From Spongiibacter taiwanensis (GTDB lineage: Bacteria > Pseudomonadota > Gammaproteobacteria > Pseudomonadales > Spongiibacteraceae), in the NCBI RefSeq assembly GCF_023702635.1, contig NZ_CP098455.1, positions 3,038,001 through 3,102,000 on the forward strand: a stretch of 64,000 bases of DNA, written 5' to 3'. A model generated the notes under the pieces. It did no database searches. It was not told the DNA's origin and was given only the letters and a program-made list of their open reading frames with translations. Positions 1 to 9,213 of the stretch are shown here, one piece after another (positions within the stretch are counted from its first letter, which is position 1; every line of letters begins with the position of its first letter). The position numbers and the translations under genes are program-made.

Positions 1-66
1 TTGTCATAGCCCCAGATCCATATTTTTCTGATGGGCTAAGGGTGGCAGAGATACGGCCTGCCCACT

Positions 67-82
67 TCGTCGTATGCGACAT
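67..82. promoter_or_regulatory. Operator-like palindrome, copy A
   Basis: The sequence is TCGTCGTATGCGACAT, matching the TCGTCG-N4-CGACGA family with one changed base in the outer right arm. It lies 109 nt upstream of the GTG at 192 chosen as start of the first regulator gene. This is the least perfect copy together with copy E. Confidence 0.6.
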
Positions 83-191
83 TTTGGATTGTCCCTCCTT
101 GCTCAAACCGGGCGGGCCCTTGCAAAGCTTTCCTCTTTGTCATGATAATTCGAGCCAAATAATAATCAGCGTCGGGGAGAGGGGAGAGTAC

Positions 192-2846
192 GTGGCAGCA
201 GAAAAAAGAAGCCGGGGCTATATCACGCGCAGTAAGGTATCGCCTCCAGAACTCCCGTCCTTTTTTGTGTCCCGAGCCCGAATCGTCGCCCGTTTCCAGT
301 CGCCCCGACGGGGGCGGCTGGTCAAGCTCAGTGCCCCCGCGGGTTTTGGTAAAACCCTGGCTATGGCCCAGCTTGCCCAGTGCTGTCGGGATGAGGGATT
401 GGCGGTACTCTGGTTAAGCCTGGATAGCGCTGACAACGACATCTCCCGTTTTTTGCAGACCTTTCTTGCCGCCATCAGGGAGCTGCCCGGCGACGGCGGA
501 CCCGTGATAGAGCACGATAGTAATGCGTCCATTGCCGACGGCATTATGGCGTTTTTCGATGCCCTGACCCGTCCTATTGCCGTATTTATGGACGGGTTTG
601 ACAGTCTGGAAAACAACACCGTACGGGATCTGGTTGTGCGGGGTATTGAATCGGTGCCCAAAGGATCTGTAGTGGTGATAGGGACCAGGGTCGAACCTGA
701 GTGGGGGATGTCAGGATTTCGGGCCAATGCCCAGCTCACCGAGATTGGCGTTAACGCGCTGCGCTTTTCCCGGGAAGAAGTATCCCAGCTTCTCCACGAC
801 AAGCTTGGTACCCAGTGGGGCACGGAGCACCTCGATGCCCTCCATCTGCAGACGGAAGGGTGGCCCACTGCACTGTGGTTTGCTTGGCTGGCCATTAGCG
901 ATGGCCGCGACGTGAACGAAGTGCTGAAGGATATTTCTGGGGGCGGCCCCACCCTGGAACGTTTTATCGCCGATGAGGTGCTGGCGATGGCCAGTGCAGA
1001 GGTGCGGACCTTTCTTCTCCAGACCAGCCCCGTGGATGATATTGACCGGGATATTGCTCGGGAGCTGAGCCCCGGCGCTGATGTAACCTCCTGTCTGGCC
1101 GAGAGTGAGCGACTTAATCTGATGTTGCGTTACTACGATGGCGGTGAGCAGGTATTCCGGCTCAACTCCCTGCTACGGGATTCGCTGTATACCCGTTTCA
1201 GGCAGACGGCGTCGGCTGAGGTGGTGGCGGAGGCTCATTCCCGGGCCTGCGACTATTTTATCCGCAGAGGCCGCTATGCGCCGGCAATTCGCCAGGCAAT
1301 TAGCGCGGGGCGTTACGATACCGCCACCGTATTGCTGAGGGAACAGCTTTACCCCCTGCTGGCCAGGGGGCGGATGCGTTTTTTGGCGGAGGTATTCGAA
1401 CAGCTGGCGGCGGCGGGAGAGTTGAACGATTCACTGCATGTGGTGCTCCACGCGTGGTGCGTGAATTTTACTCAGGGGCCTAGTGTCGCCTATGACATGA
1501 TTTCGTCGCTGGACGATCGGGGCATGGGGGAAGAGGCCCGGGATTCTCTCTTGGCACTGCGCCCCATGATTCTGGCTATGCAGGACCAGGTCGCGGAGGC
1601 GGAGGCTGCTTCCAGGGCCGCATTGGACCAAATAACCGGGCGCTACCCCTATGCCAGTGCCATGCTGTATCAAGTGAATTGCCAAACCAATATTATCCTG
1701 GGTCATCATGACGCGGCCCGGAAAGCTGTCAATTTGGCCCGTGATGCGGCGGTAAACGGCAGTGGCGCCTTCGGCATTGTGCTGGCAGAGTCAGCCGAGG
1801 TGATGCTGGACATGATGAGCGGTCGTCTGCTTCAAGCGGCCACTCGTGTTCAGATTGCCGAAGAAGGGTTTAGAAAGAGCCGTATGCATCCCGGCCACGG
1901 CATTGCCATTTCATCGGTCTTTCACGCCGAAGCGCTATACGAATCGGGGAAGCTTGCTGAGGCGCGGGCTCTGTTGGAGCGCAATATTTCCATGATGCGG
2001 GATATTGGCCCGCCGGATGCCCTAATAACCGCCCACACACTGATGAGTCGCCTGGCTCACCGGGCGGGGGAGTTTGATACCGCGCTGGAAATTCTGACGC
2101 AACTGGAAGCCGACGGCTTTCGTTTAAAACTACCTCGGGTTATCGCCAGTGCCAAGCTGGAGCTAGCTAATCTGCGAATTCAGCTGGAGGATTACCCCGG
2201 TGCCGCCGCCAAGCTTGAGGAAGCGCAGCAGGTTTACGACTGGAGCGACAGCGAGCGTCAGTGGTGGGTGGCCAATGATACTTTGTACCCCGCACTGATT
2301 AATGCCCGCCTGTTATTACGACGGGGCCGGGCGGCGGTGGCCATTGCCGATCTGAAGGAGGAGTTGAAAGGGGCAGAGCGCTCGGGGCGGGAACGGCGGG
2401 TACTCAAATTGCGGATTCTCTTGGCCGAGGCTCAGTTTCTCACCGGCGAAAAGCGCGCTGCCCTGCGCACAATGTTGCGGGCGGTTCGCTTTGCCATACG
2501 GGAAGGGTTTATCAGCACCTTTCAAGAGGAGGGGGCGATTGCCAATTCGCTGTATAGCGAGGCTCAGAAAAGTCTGGAAGAGGAGCTTGGCAGCGTCGAA
2601 GTGGATGAGCTTCCGGCTGGTCCGGCTTCCCCCTATATCAACCACATGGGCGAAAAGTTTACGCCAAAGGAGCTGGCAGTGCTGCAACATTTGGCAAAGG
2701 GCTTGTCCAACGCCCAGATGGCCGCAGCCATGTTTGTGTCAGAATCAACAGTGCGCAGCCATTTGCGCAGCATTAACGTCAAGCTCAAAGCCAAAAACCG
2801 CACCCAGGCCCTGGTGATGGCGCGGGAATTGGGAATCGTCAGTTAG
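192..2846 (+). CDS. MalT/LuxR-type ATP-dependent transcriptional regulator
   Basis: A large signal-transduction ATPase of the MalT/LAL type, about 884 residues. A Walker A motif (APAGFGKT) sits near residue 48, a long helical TPR-like middle follows, and a C-terminal LuxR helix-turn-helix occupies roughly the last 65 residues (from FTPKELAVLQHLAKG to the end). Such proteins usually bind an inducer and ATP and then activate catabolic promoters. The frame is open back to a GTG at 42, but GTG 192 is preferred: it follows a strong GGGGAGAG ribosome site, homology to the second regulator (27408-30071) begins there, and operator copy A would otherwise lie inside the gene. A long hairpin and operator copy B follow the stop. 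The ligand is unknown. Confidence 0.9.
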   Translation: MAAEKRSRGYITRSKVSPPELPSFFVSRARIVARFQSPRRGRLVKLSAPAGFGKTLAMAQLAQCCRDEGLAVLWLSLDSADNDISRFLQTFLAAIRELPGDGGPVIEHDSNASIADGIMAFFDALTRPIAVFMDGFDSLENNTVRDLVVRGIESVPKGSVVVIGTRVEPEWGMSGFRANAQLTEIGVNALRFSREEVSQLLHDKLGTQWGTEHLDALHLQTEGWPTALWFAWLAISDGRDVNEVLKDISGGGPTLERFIADEVLAMASAEVRTFLLQTSPVDDIDRDIARELSPGADVTSCLAESERLNLMLRYYDGGEQVFRLNSLLRDSLYTRFRQTASAEVVAEAHSRACDYFIRRGRYAPAIRQAISAGRYDTATVLLREQLYPLLARGRMRFLAEVFEQLAAAGELNDSLHVVLHAWCVNFTQGPSVAYDMISSLDDRGMGEEARDSLLALRPMILAMQDQVAEAEAASRAALDQITGRYPYASAMLYQVNCQTNIILGHHDAARKAVNLARDAAVNGSGAFGIVLAESAEVMLDMMSGRLLQAATRVQIAEEGFRKSRMHPGHGIAISSVFHAEALYESGKLAEARALLERNISMMRDIGPPDALITAHTLMSRLAHRAGEFDTALEILTQLEADGFRLKLPRVIASAKLELANLRIQLEDYPGAAAKLEEAQQVYDWSDSERQWWVANDTLYPALINARLLLRRGRAAVAIADLKEELKGAERSGRERRVLKLRILLAEAQFLTGEKRAALRTMLRAVRFAIREGFISTFQEEGAIANSLYSEAQKSLEEELGSVEVDELPAGPASPYINHMGEKFTPKELAVLQHLAKGLSNAQMAAAMFVSESTVRSHLRSINVKLKAKNRTQALVMARELGIVS

Positions 2847-2864
2847 CCCGTCCCCTTCATCTGC

Positions 2865-2902
2865 GCGGGCCGGTTTCGTCGCAACGGACGAAACCGGCCC
2901 GC
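2865..2902. terminator. Perfect 16-bp-arm hairpin containing operator copy B
   Basis: Arms at 2865-2880 and 2887-2902 are perfectly complementary around the loop GCAACG. No T-run follows on either strand, so it is not a classical intrinsic terminator. The TCGTC/GACGA ends of operator copy B form the top of the stem. It sits 18 nt after the regulator stop and 60 nt before the next start, so it could end one transcript, regulate the next, or both. Confidence 0.5.
2876..2891. promoter_or_regulatory. Operator-like palindrome, copy B
   Basis: TCGTCGCAACGGACGA, 71 nt upstream of the acyl-CoA dehydrogenase ATG at 2963. It is nearly identical to copy D (one base different) and to the reverse complements of copies C and G, and is embedded in a larger hairpin. 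Confidence 0.7.
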
Positions 2903-2962
2903 CAAGCTCTTCGATAAGCTCCCCCAAGTAATTGTCACTGACAAGGTGCTTTGGAGCTGTGC

Positions 2963-4123
2963 ATGTCTGTTTTTCTCGATCTTGACGATCTCTATTTGAG
3001 CGATGAGCTGAAGTCGATGCGGCGCCTGATCCGGCGTTTTGTCGAGGAGGAGATTGTTCCCAATGGCGAGGCCTGGGAAGAGTTGGGCACCATGCCCCGG
3101 GCCTATTGGCACAAAATGGGTGACCTAGGGCTACTGGGCATGTCCTATCCCGAGGCCTACGGCGGTACCAGCTTGGGGCCGCTCGCCTCCCTAGTGCTAG
3201 CCGAGGAACTGGGACGTTCTACCTTTGGCGGGGTGATGTCCGGCGTTGGCGTGCACACCGATATGTCTGGCTTGCACATCGCCCGGCATGGCAGTGACAC
3301 CCTCAAAGCTAAGTATTTGCCCGAGGTGGTAACCGGGCGCAAGATCTGCGCGGTGGCAGTGACCGAACCGGACGCGGGTTCCGATGTGGCAGGGATAAAA
3401 ACCACAGCCGTGCGAGAAGGCGATAGTTACCGGCTCAACGGCGCCAAAATGTTTATCACCAATGGCGTGCATGGCGACCTTTATATGCTGGCTGCCAGAA
3501 CCGATCCGGCGGCCAAGGGCAGCCGAGGTATCTCCCTGTTTGTAGTTGAAAAAGGCGCGGCTGGTTTCAGTGTCAGCAAACCCCTAAAAAAAACCGGCTG
3601 GTTGTCCTCAGACACTGCCCAGCTATTCCTCGATGATGTGGTTGTCCCCGCAGGAAACCTGATCGGAGAGGAAAACAAGGGCTTTTATTACATTATGGAA
3701 GGCTTTCAGCTAGAGCGGATTTGCATTGGCGGCCACTGCATTGGCCAGGCTGAAAAGGCCATCGAACTGACGCTGGAATGGCTAAAGGGACGCCGGGCCT
3801 TCGGTAGTACCCTCTGGGATATGCAGAATATCAAACTGGATATGGCAGCCCTGGTGGCAGAGGTGCAGGCGGCTAAGCAACTGGCCTACTACACCGCCCA
3901 CCTGGATGCCCAAGGATGTGACGCCAGTGCCGGGGCTTGTATGGTCAAGGCGCACTTTCCCGAACTCCTCAACAAGGTCATGTATCGCTGTGTGCAGTTT
4001 CACGGTGGCATGGGGTATATGCGGGAAACGCCGGTGGAGAGAATGTCCCGGGATGCCCGTATCCTCGCCATCGGTGGCGGGGCGACCGAGGTTATGTGCC
4101 TGGAACTGGCGAAAAAAATGTAA
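2963..4123 (+). CDS. Acyl-CoA dehydrogenase
   Basis: FAD-dependent acyl-CoA dehydrogenase that would introduce a 2,3-double bond into an acyl-CoA and pass electrons to ETF. It is about 386 residues, the usual family length, with all three domains. The FAD/substrate motif CAVAVTEPDAGSD is present. The catalytic Glu appears to be the isovaleryl-CoA/long-chain type in the LERICIGG segment, because the usual C-terminal YEG position reads IGGGATE. ATG 2963 is preferred over the upstream TTG at 2951 because GGAG lies 6 nt before it. It begins a five-gene plus-strand run ending at 6975. It is not a close copy of the two 383-residue dehydrogenases at 12246 and 24968. Substrate unknown. Confidence 0.92.
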   Translation: MSVFLDLDDLYLSDELKSMRRLIRRFVEEEIVPNGEAWEELGTMPRAYWHKMGDLGLLGMSYPEAYGGTSLGPLASLVLAEELGRSTFGGVMSGVGVHTDMSGLHIARHGSDTLKAKYLPEVVTGRKICAVAVTEPDAGSDVAGIKTTAVREGDSYRLNGAKMFITNGVHGDLYMLAARTDPAAKGSRGISLFVVEKGAAGFSVSKPLKKTGWLSSDTAQLFLDDVVVPAGNLIGEENKGFYYIMEGFQLERICIGGHCIGQAEKAIELTLEWLKGRRAFGSTLWDMQNIKLDMAALVAEVQAAKQLAYYTAHLDAQGCDASAGACMVKAHFPELLNKVMYRCVQFHGGMGYMRETPVERMSRDARILAIGGGATEVMCLELAKKM

Positions 4124-4211
4124 CCCCGGTACGGCTGGGGTTGACGGTATGTAATACAAGGGCGGACGCGGCGAGGAAGTCAGATTCCGCCATCGTTAGC
4201 GAGGATAAAAT

Positions 4212-5504
4212 ATGTACGATGCAGTGGTAGTTGGTGCGGGCGCAGGTGGATTGGCCGCGGCCGCCAGAATGGTGGCAGCGGGCAGGAAAGTAATGGTTGT
4301 GGAAGCCCGGGACAGAGTGGGAGGACGCGCCAGCAGCGAGGTCATCGATGGCTTCACCGTGAACATCGGCGCCATCGCCATAGAATTGGGAAGCATTTTT
4401 GAAGAGACCATGAGCCTGGTGGAGATGCCGGTAGATGTCCGGGAGCCATCACCAGCGACGGTCTTTTATATCGACGGCAAGGTGATAAATCCCCAAAAGG
4501 GCGGCTGGGGTCTGTTGCTCGGGGGGATTACCAAGTCTGCCGCCAAAATTGCCACAAAATTTGCTGATGCCCGCAAAGGTGAACTGCCTGAGGAACATAT
4601 CTCCACCAAGGAGTGGTTGGAGGGGTATACCAAAAATGAAACTGTCCACGCTCTGTTCCGCAACTTGTGCGCGGCTATTTTTGCCGCCAATGCCGATGAG
4701 TTACCCGCCCGTGCATTTCTGATTTACTTTGCCACTAAAGGGGCATTCAAGCGTTTTGGTTTCTGTCCCCGGGGCACCCTTGGCGTTTGGCAGGATATGG
4801 CCAAGGGCATTGAAAATAAAGGTGGTGAAGTGCGCCTTAATACTGCCGTTAAAAAAATTCACGTTGAGGAAGGGCGAGTGACTGGCCTGACTGTGGAGTC
4901 GGCGGGGAAGGAAGTGTTTATTGCCAGCCGTTTGGTGATTAGCAACGCCGGCCCTGCCCATACAGTTGAGCTGGTTGGCGAGACCCATTTTGGGGCGGCC
5001 TATGTCGACCAAATGCGCAGCACGTTAAAGCCCGCGGCAAATATCGTGATTAATTTCGCCACCCGGGAGCGGCTGATTGATTTGCCGGGGCTGATTACCT
5101 TTGGTAAAACCCGGCGTATTTGCAATATGGGCGAGCTCACCTACACCTGTCCTGAACTAGCACCGGCAGGATGGCACCAGTATGTGGCCTACGCGGTACC
5201 CCGGCCGGCCATTGGGGATTTTGATGAAGAGCAGGAAATCGAACTGGCCCTGGAGGATCTTCGTGAGCAGTTCCCCGGCTTTCGGGATGCCAAGATGCTC
5301 TCCATCCGGGTGATGCGGGACAATTGGCCTGCGCAGCGGTCCTGTTCCGGATACGATATGCCTCAGACCACGCCGATTGCCAACTTGTGGAACGTAGGCG
5401 ATGCGGTCAAAGACTACGGTGATGGTGGAACCCAGGCGTGTGCCGTGAGCGCAAAAAGCGTCGCCGCCTTAGCCCAGGCCTATCTTGCCGAGCAAGGCGT
5501 TTAA
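4212..5504 (+). CDS. Phytoene desaturase/amine oxidase-like FAD oxidoreductase
   Basis: A 430-residue flavoprotein with an N-terminal dinucleotide-binding motif GAGAGGLAAAARM (about residues 8-20), then the VVEARDRVGGRASS segment typical of the amine oxidase/CrtI superfamily. The C-terminal FAD signature is NLWNVGDAVKDYGDGG. Relatives desaturate or oxidise isoprenoids, retinoids or amines. A GAGG site lies 7 nt before the ATG. The stop is only 4 nt before the likely start of the next gene, so they are probably co-transcribed. It is one of three CrtI-like flavoproteins here (also 7087-8388 and 36447-38060). Family confident, substrate not. Confidence 0.85.
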   Translation: MYDAVVVGAGAGGLAAAARMVAAGRKVMVVEARDRVGGRASSEVIDGFTVNIGAIAIELGSIFEETMSLVEMPVDVREPSPATVFYIDGKVINPQKGGWGLLLGGITKSAAKIATKFADARKGELPEEHISTKEWLEGYTKNETVHALFRNLCAAIFAANADELPARAFLIYFATKGAFKRFGFCPRGTLGVWQDMAKGIENKGGEVRLNTAVKKIHVEEGRVTGLTVESAGKEVFIASRLVISNAGPAHTVELVGETHFGAAYVDQMRSTLKPAANIVINFATRERLIDLPGLITFGKTRRICNMGELTYTCPELAPAGWHQYVAYAVPRPAIGDFDEEQEIELALEDLREQFPGFRDAKMLSIRVMRDNWPAQRSCSGYDMPQTTPIANLWNVGDAVKDYGDGGTQACAVSAKSVAALAQAYLAEQGV

Positions 5505-5508
5505 CGCT

Positions 5509-6225
5509 GTGAAGGTATTTGTTGTATTTGCACACCCCGAGGCTCAGTCCTTTGGCGCCGCCATGTTAGCCCGGGGTGTAGCGGCGCTCGAGGCGGCTGG
5601 CCATGAGGTTGTGGTTTCTGACCTTTATCAGATGGGCTTTAACCCCATTGCCAGTAATGAGGACTTTCTGCAACGGCGTTTCCCGGAGCGCTTGCAGTAT
5701 GATCGGGAGCAAAAGTACGCCGCCACGCAGGGCCAGTTCAGTAAAGATATAGAAACTGAACTGGAGAAGCTTTTCTGGTGTGACCATTTGGTGCTCCAGT
5801 TTCCGCTGTGGTGGTTCTCCGTTCCCGCAATCATGAAAGGGTGGATAGACCGGGTCTTTGTTAACGGCAAGGTTTATGGGGCTGGCTTGCGCTGGGAAAA
5901 CGGCGGTTTAAAGGGCAAGCGAGCCAGTCTGGCCATGACCACCGGCTGTTTCGAGGAGATGGTGGCTGAAGATGGGATTCTCGGCAGTCTCGACGTTATT
6001 CTCTGGCACCTCCACGCGGGCGTTTTCCACTACTCGGGGCTGGAGGTGCTGCCGCCATTTGTATCCTACGCAGCTCGTTATACTCAAGAACAGTGCCTGG
6101 ATGACACTCTGGAGAGTTATGCGCGCTACCTAACCGACCTGAACCGGCACGCAGCACTGGCCTTTCATCCTAGTGATGCGTTTGAAAACTGGAGGTTGAA
6201 AACCGAGATAAAGAGCGAGCAATAA
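5509..6225 (+). CDS. NAD(P)H:quinone oxidoreductase-like flavodoxin-fold protein
   Basis: The protein begins KVFVVFAHPEAQSFGAAM and contains QFPLWWFSVPAIMKGWIDRVF, both hallmarks of the NQO1/MdaB/KefF flavodoxin-like family. These proteins bind FAD or FMN and reduce quinones by two electrons. About 238 residues. The frame is open to a TTG at 5485 inside the preceding gene, but GTG 5509 gives the normal family N-terminus and avoids overlap. It may detoxify quinones made during oxidation of the substrate, or recycle reduced cofactor for the adjacent flavoprotein; both are inference. Confidence 0.85.
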   Translation: MKVFVVFAHPEAQSFGAAMLARGVAALEAAGHEVVVSDLYQMGFNPIASNEDFLQRRFPERLQYDREQKYAATQGQFSKDIETELEKLFWCDHLVLQFPLWWFSVPAIMKGWIDRVFVNGKVYGAGLRWENGGLKGKRASLAMTTGCFEEMVAEDGILGSLDVILWHLHAGVFHYSGLEVLPPFVSYAARYTQEQCLDDTLESYARYLTDLNRHAALAFHPSDAFENWRLKTEIKSEQ

Positions 6226-6246
6226 TTTAATGGCTATGGGGTGGAT

Positions 6247-6975
6247 ATGAATAATTACCAGGACAAAAAAGCAATGACATGGAAGTTTTGTGCATGGTCT
6301 GGCGTAATTTATTTAGTAGGATCGCTAATCGGTTGGGCAATTATCGCAGGCTTTATACCACCGCCGAGGTCGGAATGGGGTGCTGCAGAAATGGCGAGTT
6401 TCTATCGGGAAAATAACACTGCGATTAAAGTTGGTCTTGTAATAGCGTTAAATTTTCAGCTCTTTTATGTTTTCTTTTCTATCGGTATTGCAAAAGTTAT
6501 TGACTATATTGAAGGGGAGGGTGGACTCCTCAGTAAATTGGAGCTTTATTGCGGATATACCAATTTTCTCATAACCATTGCAGGTTTGTTTTTTTGGCTT
6601 TCGGCTGCATTTAAAGCGGAAACACGGCTAGATCACGATATCTTATTGGCTAATGACATGGGGTGGATGTGGATTGAGACTATGTTTTTGGCCACCCTCC
6701 TGCAGTATGTTTTTGTCGGAATCGCTGTGATTTTTGACAAACGGAAATCAAAAATCTATCCAGGATGGTTCGCTTGGTACTCATTTGCCACGGCATTCGC
6801 GATGTGGCCGGTGTCTCTCATTCCCTTTTTGTATAGCGGCCCGTTTGCTTATCACGGTTTGATTAGTTTATATCTGGTCTATGGAATGTATTTTCTCTGG
6901 ACAGGGGTGGCAAGCGTTTACACCGTAAAAGCTATAAATCGTATCGTCACGTCCAATAGATTGGGCACTGAATAA
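6247..6975 (+). CDS. Polytopic membrane protein, paralogue of 8430-9170
   Basis: A 242-residue integral membrane protein with about six hydrophobic segments. I do not recognise a characterised family. It aligns along its length with the minus-strand protein at 8430-9170: both have W..IAGF.PPP near residue 40, a central G.MW(I/F)(E/D)T segment, and a C-terminal KAINRI. The start may be ATG 6247 or GTG 6241; the ribosome site is weak for both. It closes the first plus-strand gene run. Its A+T content looks higher than its neighbours (for example around 6400-6600), which could reflect membrane codon use or separate origin. Function unknown. Confidence 0.75.
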   Translation: MNNYQDKKAMTWKFCAWSGVIYLVGSLIGWAIIAGFIPPPRSEWGAAEMASFYRENNTAIKVGLVIALNFQLFYVFFSIGIAKVIDYIEGEGGLLSKLELYCGYTNFLITIAGLFFWLSAAFKAETRLDHDILLANDMGWMWIETMFLATLLQYVFVGIAVIFDKRKSKIYPGWFAWYSFATAFAMWPVSLIPFLYSGPFAYHGLISLYLVYGMYFLWTGVASVYTVKAINRIVTSNRLGTE

Positions 6976-7086
6976 AGTTTTATGGAATAGCTGCTGTGCT
7001 TGAGAGGAATGGCGAAGCGCAGCGCAAGGATGGGGTGTGAAATTGGACAGCTGCGGCCCGATTGTCGTTGGATCAACCGTTGGTCT

Positions 7087-8388
7087 CTAAAAGCACTTCG
7101 CTACTTCATTTGCTGCCCGTTCACCCGCGATGACGGCTGCCTCGATCCCCGCATGGGCAAAGTAATCCCCGGCGAGAGCCAGCCGGGGCGGCAGGCGGCT
7201 GCTTACGGTGGTCATATTTCGATAGTGGCCTGGGGCGGGTACCGTCAAGCCCCGTTTATAGCGGAAGACCTGTTCAAAATCCGGCGCTACTGCCACCGCG
7301 CCCAGCAAGCGGTCGCGGTAACGGCGGGCCAAGTCGATCAGCTCAGCGTCGCTGCTGCCGGTCAGGGCCTGACTGTTGTAGTAGAAGCCCAGGCTTTGAG
7401 CGCCTTTGGGCACCGATGCCGGGTTGCGTTTGCTATGCAATACCAAGGCATTGACGGGGTGAAAGTTCTTGCCGACAGGAACCAGCATGCTATTTGTTTC
7501 GTCGGGCCAGGGGTCCTGGGTATAGGTCATGGTGGTTTGGGCGTATTCGATATAGGGCGTTTGGCTCAGAGTGTCGATCAGACTATCGTCGACCTGACCC
7601 TGTAATAGCGTGGCGGCGCTATGGGCGTCGGTTGCTACGATGAGCGCATCGCCCTGGAAATCTGCATTTTGCCCTGCGCAGTGTACGCTTACTCCCTGAT
7701 GCCTCCGATATTCAATCTGTGTAACGGGGTGATTCACGTACAGATCTAACTGTTCGGACAAAGCGCGGCAGAGTGTCCCCATGCCACTGCTGGGTACGGC
7801 CAGAGAAAAGCCCCAGGCTGCTTGCATGGTCGCGCGCTGAAACGCTGGCGATAGCAAACAGGGGGGCAGGGCATAGAGCATGTCGTGATTGGGTTTAACC
7901 ACGTATTCATAGGCCGTGTTGCCAAGGGTGCAACGCGCCCAGTCTTCCAGATTTTCGCCGTTATCGATGCTGGCCAAGTCGTCGCCATTAAAGGCGTTCA
8001 GCGACGGTTCGAGCAGTGCAGCAATACCTGCTTTGATAATTTTAAATTTGTCAGCCAAGGACACACAGGGCAGTAATAAATTACTCAATGGCTGGTCGTA
8101 ACGTAGCGAGAAGCGGCGGTCACCCTCAACTAATTGGGTATGGGCGTGCCAGGGTTGCAGGCGGGATTCAAGCGCCAGCTCCCTGAGCAGCGCCCAGGTT
8201 CGATGGTAGGTGCTCATGGTAAAAATGGCCGCGGTGTCGATCAGGAAACCGTCTTTTTCCAGGGTATAGGTGCGGCCGCCGGGCACCGTCGCTGCTTCCA
8301 ACACCTGCACAATGTGCCCCCGCTGTTGCAGTCGATAGGCAGCGGTGCAGCCAGCCGGACCAGCGCCAATCACCAGAATTTTCGCCAT
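7087..8388 (-). CDS. FAD-dependent oxidoreductase (CrtI/protoporphyrinogen-oxidase-like)
   Basis: A 433-residue flavoprotein. It opens with ILVIGAGPAGCTAAYRLQQRG, then VLEAATVPGGRTYT, the FAD-binding signature of the NAD(P)-binding Rossmann/amine oxidase superfamily. The C-terminal FAD contact is RLALAGDYFAHAGIEAAVIAGE. It is the last gene of the minus-strand operon starting at 13397 and follows a membrane protein and the CoxIV/CoxIII pair. Substrate unknown; an isoprenoid or polyene desaturation or isomerisation is plausible from the superfamily and neighbours. Confidence 0.83.
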   Translation of the reverse strand: MAKILVIGAGPAGCTAAYRLQQRGHIVQVLEAATVPGGRTYTLEKDGFLIDTAAIFTMSTYHRTWALLRELALESRLQPWHAHTQLVEGDRRFSLRYDQPLSNLLLPCVSLADKFKIIKAGIAALLEPSLNAFNGDDLASIDNGENLEDWARCTLGNTAYEYVVKPNHDMLYALPPCLLSPAFQRATMQAAWGFSLAVPSSGMGTLCRALSEQLDLYVNHPVTQIEYRRHQGVSVHCAGQNADFQGDALIVATDAHSAATLLQGQVDDSLIDTLSQTPYIEYAQTTMTYTQDPWPDETNSMLVPVGKNFHPVNALVLHSKRNPASVPKGAQSLGFYYNSQALTGSSDAELIDLARRYRDRLLGAVAVAPDFEQVFRYKRGLTVPAPGHYRNMTTVSSRLPPRLALAGDYFAHAGIEAAVIAGERAANEVAKCF

Positions 8389-8429
8389 GTAAACCTGCTT
8401 CCAGAATCGTTTTTATCGGTAAACGCCTT

Positions 8430-9170
8430 TCAAGCGCTATGGCCTGGCTGACTAATTTTTTCATGGTCGATGCGGTTAATGGCTTTGCCCACGTAATAGG
8501 TCACCAGCACAATCCAGATAAAAAAGTCGAACAGGCCGAGGTAATAGCAGAGAAAGCCATGCCAGGAGAAAGGACCAGTTTCAAAGAAGGGGATCAGACA
8601 GGCAAGTAGCAGGGAAAGGCCCATGGCCAGGGAGAACCAACCGAGCCAGCGGGGGAAGAGGGGCTGTTGGTTTTTGTCGATCAGGCACACCAGACCGAAG
8701 GCGACAAACTGGGTGACGGACACCATGACGGTCGTGTCAAACCACATCCACGCATGATCTGACAGGGTTTTGATGTCCTGGGCGGTTTTCAATTCCGGCA
8801 AATAAGCGGAAGCTTCCCAGGCGACACAGGAGCCCCAGGTCACCACCACGGTGCCGAAGGCGCCCATCAGCTGAATCATCGACAGGGTGCCCTTCGGGCC
8901 TTCGACATATTGCATTGCCCGTGATACCGCCGCACCCCAGACATAGTACAACGGGGTCACCAGAAGGGTGAGAAGCATGCCCAGACGAATGCGGAAGCTG
9001 TTGTCGATATAGTATTGATGAACCTCCTCGGTATTGAGGTATTGCTGGGGTGGCGGCAGGAAGCCGGCAATAACGCCCCAGGCCAGCACGATGGTGATGC
9101 AATAGCCGTAACCGGCGTAGTTGCCCCAGCGCCAGCTGGCGAAGTGGGGTTGGGTGGGTACGTGGTACAT
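8430..9170 (-). CDS. Polytopic membrane protein, paralogue of 6247-6975
   Basis: About 246 residues with six or so membrane spans. The frame extends upstream to 9239, but the ATG at 9170 has an AGGAG site 6 nt before it and gives an N-terminus (MYHVPTQPHF) matching the paralogue. Shared landmarks are GVIAGFLPPP, a W.WFDT segment and the final GKAINRID. It lies between the CoxIV-like gene and the FAD oxidoreductase in one operon. It has no haem-copper oxidase histidine pattern, so it is not a hidden subunit I. Function unknown. Confidence 0.78.
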   Translation of the reverse strand: MYHVPTQPHFASWRWGNYAGYGYCITIVLAWGVIAGFLPPPQQYLNTEEVHQYYIDNSFRIRLGMLLTLLVTPLYYVWGAAVSRAMQYVEGPKGTLSMIQLMGAFGTVVVTWGSCVAWEASAYLPELKTAQDIKTLSDHAWMWFDTTVMVSVTQFVAFGLVCLIDKNQQPLFPRWLGWFSLAMGLSLLLACLIPFFETGPFSWHGFLCYYLGLFDFFIWIVLVTYYVGKAINRIDHEKISQPGHSA

Positions 9171-9213
9171 GGTGTCTCCTTGTCGCGGTGTAGGTGTGGT
9201 TGTATGTCTGGTT

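Noticed and set aside
42-191. N-terminal extension of the first LuxR-type protein to GTG 42
   Set aside because: The extension has no family similarity, contains operator copy A, and GTG 192 has the better ribosome site.
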